Origin: Porphyromonadaceae bacterium UBA4259
GTDB taxonomy: Bacteria > Bacteroidota > Bacteroidia > Bacteroidales > Muribaculaceae
Length of the DNA stretch: 19,825 nt
Direction: 5' to 3'
Assembly: GCA_002396125.1 (NCBI GenBank)
Contig: DGWL01000024.1
Span: 1-19,825, forward strand
The translations under genes were made by a program, and so were the position numbers. Below the pieces are notes generated by a model, which did no database searches, was not told where the DNA came from, and was given only the letters and a program-made list of their open reading frames with translations. Below, in pieces: positions 1 to 7,474 of this stretch; positions within the stretch are counted from its first letter, which is position 1; every line of letters begins with the position of its first letter.

Positions 1-1436
1 TTGTAACCGAAGTCACCCTTGCCCTCGCGAACCTTTTGAACAACAACAGCTCCCTCAAGACCCGCATTGTCAACAATCTGACGCAGAGGTTCTTCAATAG
101 CACGACGAATAATGTGAATACCGGTTGTTTCATCGGCGTTCTCACCTTCCATCTTGTCGAGAATGTCGAGGCAACGGATATAAGCTACACCTCCACCAGG
201 AACGATACCTTCGGCAACAGCTGCACGAGTTGCACTCAACGCGTCATCAACACGGTCTTTCTTCTCTTTCATCTCAACCTCGCTGGGAGCACCGATATAG
301 AGCACTGCCACGCCACCTGCCAACTTGGCAAGACGCTCTTGCAGTTTCTCCTTATCATAGGTCGACTTGGTAGTCTCGATTTGTGCCTTGATTTGTGCAA
401 CACGGTCGGCAATAGCCTGCTTGTCGCCAGCACCATTGACGATGACAGTGTTCTCCTTGTTGACAGTAACCTTCTCGGCAGTACCGAGCATGTCGATTGT
501 GGCACCTTCAAGTTTCAACCCCTTCTCCTCGCTGATGACAACGCCACCGGTAAGGGTTGCGATATCCTCAAGCATTTCCTTGCGGCGATCGCCAAATCCA
601 GGAGCCTTAACCGCACACACCTTGAGCGAGCCACGCAGGCGGTTAACAACCAATGCGGCAAGAGCCTCGCTGTCAACATCCTCGCTGATAATAAGCAATG
701 GACGTCCGCTTTGTGCTGTTGCCTCGAGCACAGGAAGCATATCCTTGAGAACCGAAATTTTCTTATCGAAAATCAAGATGTAAGGACGTTCCATCTCGCA
801 CTCCATTTTCTCAGTGTTGGTAACAAAGTAAGGAGAAATATAGCCGCGGTCGAACTGCATACCCTCAACCACGTCGACATGGGTATCGGTACCCTTAGCC
901 TCCTCAACGGTGATTACACCATCCTTGTTCACCTTCTTCATTGCCTCGGCAATGAGTTCACCAATCTCCTGGTCGTTGTTGGCACTAACGCGTGCAACAT
1001 TCTCAATCTTACCAAAGTCGTCGCCTACTTCCTGCGATTGAGCCTTGATTTGCTCAACAACAGCAGCAACGGCCTTGTCGATGCCTCGCTTAACGGCCAT
1101 GGGGTTAGCACCAGCAGCAACGTTCTTTAAGCCCTCGTTAATAATAGCTTGAGCAAGAACAGTTGCGGTAGTAGTTCCATCACCCGCATCGTCACCGGTC
1201 TTTTGAGCAACCTCTTTAACGAGTTGTGCACCAATATTTTGGAACTCGTCTTCAAGCTCCACTTCACGTGCGACACTCACACCATCCTTAGTGATGTGAG
1301 GAGCCCCAAATTTCTTGTCAAGAATCACATTGCGACCCTTTGGGCCAAGTGTTACCTTAACGGCATTGCTCAACTGGTCAACGCCTTTTTTCAACTCTTC
1401 GCGTGCTTTAATGTCAAATTTTATAATCTTAGCCAT
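1..1436 (-). CDS. groEL: GroEL chaperonin (60 kDa), C-terminus cut by window edge
   Basis: Large subunit of the ATP-driven GroEL/GroES folding chamber in the cytoplasm. The reverse strand reads from ATG at 1436 as MAKIIKFDIKAREELKKG and continues without interruption to base 1, giving about 478 of the usual ~545 residues. The family ATP-binding motif GDGTTTATVLAQ is plain near residue 90, and the apical/intermediate stretch GAVVVQKVREGKGDFGY is the last readable part. The missing C-terminus would hold the final equatorial helices and any GGM tail. It lies 18 bp downstream of groES, so the two form the standard operon. Unusually for this window, the start is preceded by a full Shine-Dalgarno sequence (AAGGAGG, 8 nt ahead of ATG). 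Identity is certain; the long open frame on the opposite strand is a shadow. Confidence 0.98.
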   Translation of the reverse strand, partial: MAKIIKFDIKAREELKKGVDQLSNAVKVTLGPKGRNVILDKKFGAPHITKDGVSVAREVELEDEFQNIGAQLVKEVAQKTGDDAGDGTTTATVLAQAIINEGLKNVAAGANPMAVKRGIDKAVAAVVEQIKAQSQEVGDDFGKIENVARVSANNDQEIGELIAEAMKKVNKDGVITVEEAKGTDTHVDVVEGMQFDRGYISPYFVTNTEKMECEMERPYILIFDKKISVLKDMLPVLEATAQSGRPLLIISEDVDSEALAALVVNRLRGSLKVCAVKAPGFGDRRKEMLEDIATLTGGVVISEEKGLKLEGATIDMLGTAEKVTVNKENTVIVNGAGDKQAIADRVAQIKAQIETTKSTYDKEKLQERLAKLAGGVAVLYIGAPSEVEMKEKKDRVDDALSATRAAVAEGIVPGGGVAYIRCLDILDKMEGENADETTGIHIIRRAIEEPLRQIVDNAGLEGAVVVQKVREGKGDFGY

Positions 1437-1444
1437 GATAAAAA

Positions 1445-1451
1445 CCTCCTT
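1445..1451 (-). promoter_or_regulatory. Strong Shine-Dalgarno site of groEL
   Basis: The reverse strand reads AAGGAGG, 8 nt before the groEL ATG at 1436, in the 18-bp groES-groEL gap. It is a perfect match to the anti-Shine-Dalgarno core. The starts of groES, both MFS genes, the META gene, galM, prfA, pgk, GT2 and mutA lack anything comparable, as expected in Bacteroidota. Confidence 0.75.
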
Positions 1452-1454
1452 AAA

Positions 1455-1727
1455 TTATTCAACAATTGCCAAAATGTCACTCTGGCGCATCATCAACAGC
1501 TTAGCGCCATCAACTTCAATCTCAGTACCGGCATATTTGCCATAGAGAACGGTATCGCCCTCTTTTACTACCATTTCCTCGTCTTTGGTGCCATGACCAA
1601 CGGCTTTCACGATGCCCTTTAAGGGTTTTTCCTTTGCGCTGTCGGGGATAATGATACCGCCAGCGGTAACTTCTTCGGCTTTTGCTGGTTCAATAAGAAC
1701 TCTGTCACTTAATGGTTTAATAGTCAT
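1455..1727 (-). CDS. groES: GroES co-chaperonin (10 kDa)
   Basis: Heptameric lid of the GroEL folding chamber. The protein is 90 residues, normal for the family. It opens MTIKPLSDRVLIEPAKAEE and carries the mobile loop that binds GroEL (TAGGIIIPDSAKEKP, about residues 21-35), the core GTKDEEMVVKEGDTVLYGKYAGTE-type strands, and a C-terminal LLMMRQSDILAIVE end. The ATG at 1727 is the only sensible start. It is the first gene of the groES-groEL unit, transcribed divergently from the MFS transporter at 1972 across a 244-bp spacer. No CIRCE element (the HrcA operator) is visible in that spacer; two TTTTG...CAAAA inverted repeats are present instead. Confidence 0.98.
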   Translation of the reverse strand: MTIKPLSDRVLIEPAKAEEVTAGGIIIPDSAKEKPLKGIVKAVGHGTKDEEMVVKEGDTVLYGKYAGTEIEVDGAKLLMMRQSDILAIVE

Positions 1728-1800
1728 TTTATTATTTTTTTAGTGTTAAATAAATTATTTCAATGTTGTGGCTCATGTTAAACGCCACTTTTCAATATGC

Positions 1801-1856
1801 ACATTTTGTGCCAAAACACGCATCACACCAAGCTAGCGACATTTTGTCATACAAAA
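1801..1856. repeat. Two related inverted repeats in the groES/MFS divergent spacer
   Basis: TTTTG-TGC-CAAAA lies at 1804-1816 and TTTTGT-CAT-ACAAAA at 1842-1856. Both are preceded by the same bases, so ACATTTTGT recurs at 1801-1809 and 1839-1847, 38 bp apart. The right-hand copy also supplies a TTTG-like -33 element for groES on the minus strand, with TAGCTTGG at 1828-1835 as a one-mismatch -7 element and a 16-bp spacer, which is slightly short. They could be a dimeric regulator's operators or chance symmetry in AT-rich DNA. Confidence 0.4.
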
Positions 1857-1896
1857 AATATTAGCGTTTATTATACCTATTATTAAATAAAAAATG

Positions 1897-1904
1897 TAAC
1901 TTTG
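1897..1904 (+). promoter_or_regulatory. Promoter -7 element (TAACTTTG) for the first MFS gene
   Basis: TAACTTTG followed by C is an exact match to the Bacteroidota -7 consensus TAnnTTTG. It sits about 67 bp ahead of the MFS ATG at 1972, leaving a leader of roughly 60 nt. No clear TTTG -33 element lies at the usual 18-22 bp upstream; the region is AT-rich. Confidence 0.65.
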
Positions 1905-1971
1905 CACGTTGAAACTGAAAATAGCATAACATAAACACACAAAATAAACACAAATTACAAAACTTACAGTA

Positions 1972-3606
1972 ATGACACAAACTATTCAAAAGACACTTCG
2001 CGACAGTGCTGCAATGCGCTGGACAGCGTTGTTGCTGCTGGCTCTTGCCATGTTCTGCAGCTACATTTTCATGGACATCCTGTCCCCAATTAAAGACTTG
2101 ATGGAAACCACACGCGGCTGGGATTCAACCGCATTTGGAACTATGCAAGGCTCCGAGGTATTCCTCAACGTATTTGTATTCTTCCTGATATTTGCCGGTA
2201 TCATTCTCGACAAGATGGGAGTGAGATTTACCGCTGTTCTCTCGGGAGCCGTGATGCTTGTGGGCGCTCTTATCAAGTGGTATGCCGTTAGCGACATGTT
2301 CATTGGCAGTGGTGTTGAGACATGGTTTAACAACAATCTCAACTACATTCCCGGCTTCCAGGAACTGGGTGTGGCCCCATTCTATGAGGGAATGCCCGCC
2401 AGTGCCAAGGTGGCTGCTTGTGGCTTCATGATTTTCGGTTGCGGTTGTGAGATGGCCGGCATCACCGTTTCACGTGGTATCGTTAAGTGGTTCAAGGGTC
2501 GTGAAATGGCTCTTGCCATGGGTAGCGAGATGGCCCTTGCTCGCCTGGGCGTTGCCACCTGCATGATCTTCTCGCCCTATTTTGCCAAACTCGGTGGCGA
2601 GGTTAGCGTTAGCCGCTCGGTAGCCTTCGGCGTAGTGCTGCTGTGCATCGCCCTGATTATGTTCATCGTTTACTTCTTTATGGACAAGAAGCTCGATACC
2701 CAAACCGGTGAGGCAGAAGAGAAGGATGATCCATTCAAGATTAGCGACATAGGCAAGATTCTCTCGGATGGAGGTTTCTGGATTGTAGCACTTCTTTGCG
2801 TACTTTACTACTCGGCAATCTTCCCATTCCAAAAGTATGCCGTTAACATGCTGCAATGTAACCTCACCCTGACCGAGCCTGCTGCCGATTCATTCTGGGC
2901 AAGTCCATCAGTTACAATTATTCAATACATCATCATGCTCATTGTAGCCGCTGCCGGTTTCGCCAGCAACTTCATGAAAGCAAAGGGTCCCAAGTACGGT
3001 ATGCTCGCATTGTCAATCATAGCCTTGGTTACCTATTGCTACATGGGCTACATGCGCCAGTCGGCCGAGTCGATTTTTGCAGTATTCCCACTGCTGGCCG
3101 TGCTCATCACTCCAATTTTGGGCAGCTATGTTGACCACAAAGGAAAAGCCGCATCGATGCTCGTGCTGGGCTCGTTACTACTCATCGCTTGCCACTTGAC
3201 ATTTGCCTTTGTTCTTCCTATGTTCAAGGATAGTGCAGTTGGTGGCATTGCTATTGCCTACATTACTATTCTCGTGCTTGGCGCATCGTTCTCACTGGTT
3301 CCAGCATCGTTGTGGCCCAGTGTACCCAAGCTCGTTGACTCTAAGGTTATTGGCTCGGCTTACGCACTAATTTTCTGGATTCAGAACATTGGTTTGTGGC
3401 TGTTCCCATTGCTCATTGGCAAGGTTCTCGACCAGACTAATCCCGGTGTTACCGACCCCACCAAGCTCAACTACACATGGCCGCTCATCATGCTCGCCAG
3501 CCTGGGCGTTGCCGCGTTGCTGCTCGGCTTGCTGCTCAAGGTGGTTGACAAGAAAAAGCACCTGGGACTTGAAGAGCCCAACATCAAGCCCGAAGAGGCT
3601 AAATAA
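1972..3606 (+). CDS. MFS transporter (MFSD1-like), long form with extra membrane insertion
   Basis: Inner-membrane major facilitator carrier of 544 residues, longer than a typical 400-460-residue MFS protein. Membrane segments start at about residue 17. The A-motif-like turn GIILDKMGVRF lies at residues 76-86, a signature GITVSRGIVKWFKGREMALAMG at about 163-184, and an MFSD1-like C-terminal half with SLWPSVPKLV (446-455) and IQNIGLWLFP (470-479). Human MFSD1 carries a similar motif and moves dipeptides, so a small peptide is one possible substrate; this is inference and no substrate is shown by sequence. Compared with the gene downstream, it has about 60 extra residues (roughly 300-370) containing one or two more hydrophobic segments. 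The lysine/glutamate-rich tail is cytoplasmic. Start chosen at the ATG that aligns with its paralogue (MTQTIQK / MTRVSQK). Confidence 0.9.
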   Translation: MTQTIQKTLRDSAAMRWTALLLLALAMFCSYIFMDILSPIKDLMETTRGWDSTAFGTMQGSEVFLNVFVFFLIFAGIILDKMGVRFTAVLSGAVMLVGALIKWYAVSDMFIGSGVETWFNNNLNYIPGFQELGVAPFYEGMPASAKVAACGFMIFGCGCEMAGITVSRGIVKWFKGREMALAMGSEMALARLGVATCMIFSPYFAKLGGEVSVSRSVAFGVVLLCIALIMFIVYFFMDKKLDTQTGEAEEKDDPFKISDIGKILSDGGFWIVALLCVLYYSAIFPFQKYAVNMLQCNLTLTEPAADSFWASPSVTIIQYIIMLIVAAAGFASNFMKAKGPKYGMLALSIIALVTYCYMGYMRQSAESIFAVFPLLAVLITPILGSYVDHKGKAASMLVLGSLLLIACHLTFAFVLPMFKDSAVGGIAIAYITILVLGASFSLVPASLWPSVPKLVDSKVIGSAYALIFWIQNIGLWLFPLLIGKVLDQTNPGVTDPTKLNYTWPLIMLASLGVAALLLGLLLKVVDKKKHLGLEEPNIKPEEAK

Positions 3607-3625
3607 TAGCAACTATTAAATAACC

Positions 3626-3675
3626 AAACAAAGGGCGTGAATTGCTCTCATTGAGCTCACGCCCTTTGTTTTGTG
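3626..3675 (+). terminator. Strong intrinsic hairpin between the two MFS genes
   Basis: A perfect 15-bp stem pairs 3626-3640 (AAACAAAGGGCGTGA) with 3657-3671 (TCACGCCCTTTGTTT). The 16-nt loop can form a further 4-bp stem, GCTC (3644-3647) with GAGC (3653-3656). The 3' arm ends in a T-rich tail (TTTGTTTTGTG). It begins 20 bp after the first MFS stop and ends only 23 bp before the second MFS start, so it should either terminate or attenuate readthrough, or stabilise the upstream mRNA. Confidence 0.85.
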
Positions 3676-3694
3676 TAACGACACACCTAACTAT

Positions 3695-5062
3695 ATGACA
3701 CGAGTTTCACAAAAGATTAATGAATCGCCCGCAGCACGCTGGACTGTGCTGGCGCTTGTCGCCATCACCATGATGATGGGCTACGTTGTTGCAAAACAGA
3801 TGTCGCCCTTGCAGTATTTTCTGGAACTTCCCACCAGCTCGGGTGGACTGGGATGGAGCAGCGGCGAGTTTGGCGTCTTGGCCGGTTCACGCGGTTTCTT
3901 CAATGTGTTCCTACTCATGCTATTTGTGGGCGGCATTATACTCGACCGCACCGGAGTTCGCTTTGCCGGCGTGTTGTCGTGCGTGCTGATGCTTGCCGGC
4001 ACAGCCATCGACTATTACGCTATCGCTTTTATGGACCCCACGAGCACAGTTGCCGCCAACTTGCAGTGGCTTGGCTACAGCGACTCCACTATCAAGGTTC
4101 AAGTTATAGTAGCCGCGCTGGGGTTTGCCACCTTTGGCGTGGGTTATGAGTTGTGTGGCATCACAGTGTCGAAAGTTATCGTCAAGTGGTTCAGTGGTAA
4201 GGAAATGGCACTTGCAATGGGTATTCAGGTAGCTCTCGCTCGCCTAGGCACGGCACTTGCCCTCGCCGGTGCTCCCCCACTAGCCGAGAAGTTCTCGCTC
4301 AGCACCCCCATTTTGATTGGACTTTTTGCTGTGGGAGCGGGCCTGATTATCTATCTTATATATTGCTCAATGGATAGCAAGCAAGACGCTTCGCAAGAAA
4401 ACAGTGAGGATGATAAATTCCATTTTGCCGACATGAAGGTCACCATTAAGAATCCCGGTTTTTGGCTCATCACCTTGTTGTGCCTTCTCTATTACTCGGC
4501 CCTCTACCCTTTCCTTGACTTTGCCACTAAATTGATGATTTCAAAATATGGCGTTGACCCGTCGGTAGCAGGTTCAATCCCGGCAATACTGCCCTTCACA
4601 TCGATTGTGCTTACACCACTTTTCGGGGGCATGTACGACAAGATTGGAAAGGGTGCCTCAATCATGATTATAGGCACTGTGATGCTCACATTAGTGCTAG
4701 TGGTCTTTGCTCTGCCGTTCAACTCAAGCGCACTGGCTATAGCGCTCATGCTCATTTTGGGCATAGCGTTCTCATTGCTACCCAGTGTGTTGTGGCCTGC
4801 AGTTCCCAAAATTGTTCCAATGAAACAGCTTGGCACCGCTTATTCTATTATTTATTATATCCAGAACATAGGCTTGATGCTCATTCCTATAGTCATTGGC
4901 GGTGTGCTTCAACGCAACACCACCGGCGATAACGTTGACTACACTCAAGCGATGTGGATTTTCACCGGCATTGGTGTGGCTGCAATAATTGTCTCGGTCA
5001 TGCTCTTGTGGATTGACCGCCGCAAGCACTATGGCCTACAGGACGCCAATATCGCCAAGTGA
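3695..5062 (+). CDS. MFS transporter (MFSD1-like), short form, tandem paralogue
   Basis: Inner-membrane major facilitator carrier of 455 residues, about 12 hydrophobic segments. It is clearly paralogous to the gene before it: GIILDRTGVRF (80-90), GITVSKVIVKWFSGKEMALAMG (155-176), VLWPAVPKIV (365-374) and IQNIGLMLIP (389-398) match position by position. The charged central loop DSKQDASQENSEDDKF (227-242) joins the two six-helix halves. The ATG at 3695 is preferred over a TTG at 3671, because the TTG lies inside the terminator stem-tail and the ATG start aligns with the upstream protein. With the hairpin ending 23 bp upstream there is little room for a separate promoter, so expression probably depends on readthrough. 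Substrate unknown; a peptide is possible by analogy with MFSD1. Confidence 0.9.
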   Translation: MTRVSQKINESPAARWTVLALVAITMMMGYVVAKQMSPLQYFLELPTSSGGLGWSSGEFGVLAGSRGFFNVFLLMLFVGGIILDRTGVRFAGVLSCVLMLAGTAIDYYAIAFMDPTSTVAANLQWLGYSDSTIKVQVIVAALGFATFGVGYELCGITVSKVIVKWFSGKEMALAMGIQVALARLGTALALAGAPPLAEKFSLSTPILIGLFAVGAGLIIYLIYCSMDSKQDASQENSEDDKFHFADMKVTIKNPGFWLITLLCLLYYSALYPFLDFATKLMISKYGVDPSVAGSIPAILPFTSIVLTPLFGGMYDKIGKGASIMIIGTVMLTLVLVVFALPFNSSALAIALMLILGIAFSLLPSVLWPAVPKIVPMKQLGTAYSIIYYIQNIGLMLIPIVIGGVLQRNTTGDNVDYTQAMWIFTGIGVAAIIVSVMLLWIDRRKHYGLQDANIAK

Positions 5063-5072
5063 TTTCATTCCT

Positions 5073-5117
5073 AAAAAACAATTGGACCAGTTACCGCAGT
5101 GTGGCTGGTCCTTTTTT
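5073..5117. terminator. Bidirectional terminator between MFS gene and TPR gene
   Basis: GGACCAG (5084-5090) pairs with CTGGTCC (5105-5111), with an optional CC/GG pair inside the loop. Six T follow on the plus strand (5112-5117) and six A precede (5073-5078), which become a T tract on the minus strand. It therefore serves both the MFS gene ending at 5062 and the TPR gene ending at 5143. Confidence 0.85.
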
Positions 5118-5142
5118 AATACCAAAAGATTAAATATCGCCA

Positions 5143-7425
5143 TTATCGGCTCATGCGCTTGAGGATATTGTAGCTGGCAAGAATGCCAAGCTCACCGGCT
5201 TTGCTAAGATCGGCGCTTCCTTTTTCCTTGTCGCCAAGCTGCATGTAAAGGAGGCCGCGGTTGAAGTAGGCCTCACCCAGGTCGGGCTTGAGGTCGATGG
5301 CACGCGAGTAGCTGATGATAGCACTTGAATTATCGCCCATTGATGCCTGCAAATGAGCACGATTGTAGTAGGCATAGGTGTTGCGAGGCGATAGCTTAAT
5401 CACCATGTTGATATCCTCAAGCAAAGCTTGAGTTTCAACTTGCCTGGCTCGCCCACTTAGCATAGCCTTTGCGCTTGAGGCGTCACCGCTCGAGGTTGCC
5501 TGCGTTGCCTTTTCCATCTTCAACTTTAGGGCACGTGCGTTAAACCGCAAGAAGTAGGCAAGCGCAAAATCGGAACTCAACTCTATTGCACGGTCGGCAT
5601 CGGCAATGGCAGCATCCACATTGCGAAGCAGCAAGAAGTCCATAGCGCGTCCGTAGTAGTCAACGGCACGAGGCTCGCTTGTTGAGAGCAACCCGTTGAA
5701 GTAATCAACACTGGCAAAGCGAACGCGCGCGTCATACTCACTCAAGCTTGGAGCATTGCACACAAGAGTGAGCGGACTTGCAAGCACATGCATGTCGTTG
5801 ACTTGAGCCATCTCTTGCATAAAGTGAGTGCGACCGTTGAGCTTGTTGTCATAGCTGTAATAGGAAAGAGAGAACATTCCCTCGGGTTGTACTTCCACAT
5901 TATTGTCCTGAATGTAGCCACGTGAACGGCTGCGATAGCGACGGTGTCCAGCCTTCTCGTCATAGGTTCCATCTCCTTCGAGAGTAACCTCGGGTTTTAT
6001 TTCCTTGTCCATGTCGACAACGAGCAGTTGGCTAAATCGCTTTTTAACATCCTCAACGCTCTCCTCCAGACTTCCCTCGGACTGTTCACGCCGGCGCTTG
6101 GCCTCTTGTTCCAACTTGTCGGCATGCTGCTGAGCACGCTTGTCGCGAATTGCCTCGCTGTGCTTTCGCTCCTTGTCGACAGGATTGAAACTGCTGTAAT
6201 GAACACCCTTACTCTTCATCACATTGACGGCAGTTTCCAAGTCTCTCTCATAACCACGCTTGTCGCCCATGCGTTGCTTTATTTGAGCACGAATCATGTA
6301 ACCACTCTCAAATTTTGGATACTTTGCCAAAATGGTGTTAAGGTCGCGCAACGCCTGGCTGTACTGGCGTGTTTCAATGAGCAACATGGTGCGCTGATAG
6401 AGAGCGACAAAATCGTCTTTATCTTTTTCAATCAAAGCATTAAGACCATTAATGCCTTGCTGGTATTGCCCGGTATTGATGAGCATCATGGTGCGGTTGT
6501 AGAAAGCGGGATAGTTGTCGGGGTCACGCTCGAGCACAAAATTATAATCATCAATAGCCTTGTTGTTGGCTCCAACTTCTGAGCGCAGCAAGGCCCTGTT
6601 GTAATGGGCGGTCACATTCTCAGGCTCGAGGGTGATAGCATAATCAAGGTCGGCCATGGTGCCACGAATGTCGTTGAGCCGGTAGCGCATGTAGGAACGG
6701 TTGATGTAGAGCCCGGCATTACCCGGCTCTAGCTTGATTGCCTCGTCGATGTCGGCTATGGCCTTGTGCATATCGTTGAGCGATGAGAAATAAATCTCGC
6801 AGCGCATTAGATATGCTTGAGTGTTATTTTTGTTTAAGTTAATCGCTCGCGACAGGTAGTCGAGTGCCTGAATTGTGTCCTGCTTGTCGATGTTGAGTTG
6901 CGCTAATCCCAAATATACACGCTCACTTGTGGTATCACGCTCCAGACACCAACGCAGGCAACTGTCGGCCTTCTCATAGTGCTTCATTGCCAGCTCACAC
7001 ATTGCCATGTTAATCATAATATCCTTATCGTCAGGACGCATTTCCAGGCACTTGGTGTAGTCGGCTATTGCCAATTCGTAGTTGTGTGAGTTGTGCCGCG
7101 CCACTCCCCTCACCCTGTAGGCGTCCTTAATGAAGGGGTTAATCTCGATGCAACGGGTCGCATCGGCCTCGGCGCCGCTATAATCATCGAGCGAGATTTT
7201 GGCTACCGACCTGAAAAAATAGGGTTCAGCGAGATAAGGTTTTTGAGCAATGACTTGATTGAAATACTGGATTGAGAGAATGTAGTCTTCAAAGTATAGC
7301 GCATTGCGCCCAATGTTCATCACTTGCTCGGTGTTGATTTGGGCCACAACATCAATTGACGTCGTGACAAGTGCCACAACAGCCAATAATATGCGCAATA
7401 TGTTCTTGACAATTCTCACAGGCAT
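5143..7425 (-). CDS. Secreted tetratricopeptide repeat (TPR) protein
   Basis: A 760-residue protein with an N-terminal export signal (basic MPVRIVKNILR, hydrophobic core LLAVVALV, likely cleavage after VVAQ at about 29). About ten consecutive TPR units follow from residue 35 to 400, each with recognisable small/aromatic positions and [DN]P-type turns such as INPFIKDAYRVRGVA (95-109) and LEPGNAGLYINRSYMRYR (232-249). A charged, probably coiled-coil linker spans about 415-465. A non-TPR stretch of 470-580 includes an arginine-rich patch (RRYRSRSRG) and has no obvious family. Three or four further TPRs close the protein (585-750). TPR solenoids act as protein-protein scaffolds; the signal places it in the periplasm or outer membrane face. 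It lies 49 bp after the META-domain gene on the same strand, so the two are probably co-expressed. Partner unknown. Confidence 0.9.
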   Translation of the reverse strand: MPVRIVKNILRILLAVVALVTTSIDVVAQINTEQVMNIGRNALYFEDYILSIQYFNQVIAQKPYLAEPYFFRSVAKISLDDYSGAEADATRCIEINPFIKDAYRVRGVARHNSHNYELAIADYTKCLEMRPDDKDIMINMAMCELAMKHYEKADSCLRWCLERDTTSERVYLGLAQLNIDKQDTIQALDYLSRAINLNKNNTQAYLMRCEIYFSSLNDMHKAIADIDEAIKLEPGNAGLYINRSYMRYRLNDIRGTMADLDYAITLEPENVTAHYNRALLRSEVGANNKAIDDYNFVLERDPDNYPAFYNRTMMLINTGQYQQGINGLNALIEKDKDDFVALYQRTMLLIETRQYSQALRDLNTILAKYPKFESGYMIRAQIKQRMGDKRGYERDLETAVNVMKSKGVHYSSFNPVDKERKHSEAIRDKRAQQHADKLEQEAKRRREQSEGSLEESVEDVKKRFSQLLVVDMDKEIKPEVTLEGDGTYDEKAGHRRYRSRSRGYIQDNNVEVQPEGMFSLSYYSYDNKLNGRTHFMQEMAQVNDMHVLASPLTLVCNAPSLSEYDARVRFASVDYFNGLLSTSEPRAVDYYGRAMDFLLLRNVDAAIADADRAIELSSDFALAYFLRFNARALKLKMEKATQATSSGDASSAKAMLSGRARQVETQALLEDINMVIKLSPRNTYAYYNRAHLQASMGDNSSAIISYSRAIDLKPDLGEAYFNRGLLYMQLGDKEKGSADLSKAGELGILASYNILKRMSR

Positions 7426-7474
7426 GAAGTAAAAAGCGTCCTGAGAGAAAACTCAGCCGCCACAATTACTGCGA

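Noticed and set aside
36..1130. 364-residue open frame on the plus strand opposite groEL, and a further one at 1149-1622
   Set aside because: Antisense to unmistakable groEL/groES codons; composition is an artefact of groEL codon use and no promoter precedes it.
1728..1971. CIRCE (HrcA) element before groES
   Set aside because: No TTAGCACTC-N9-GAGTGCTAA-like sequence is present on either strand of this spacer.
3671..3694. TTG start giving an 8-residue longer second MFS protein
   Set aside because: The TTG falls in the terminator stem/tail, and the ATG at 3695 aligns with the start of the paralogue.
5944..6582. 212-residue open frame on the plus strand opposite the TPR gene
   Set aside because: Antisense to clear TPR repeats and without any promoter or family features.
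7441..7456. CTGAG/CTCAG hairpin between the META and TPR genes as a terminator
   Set aside because: Only five base pairs, and the T run lies several bases further on; too weak to call.
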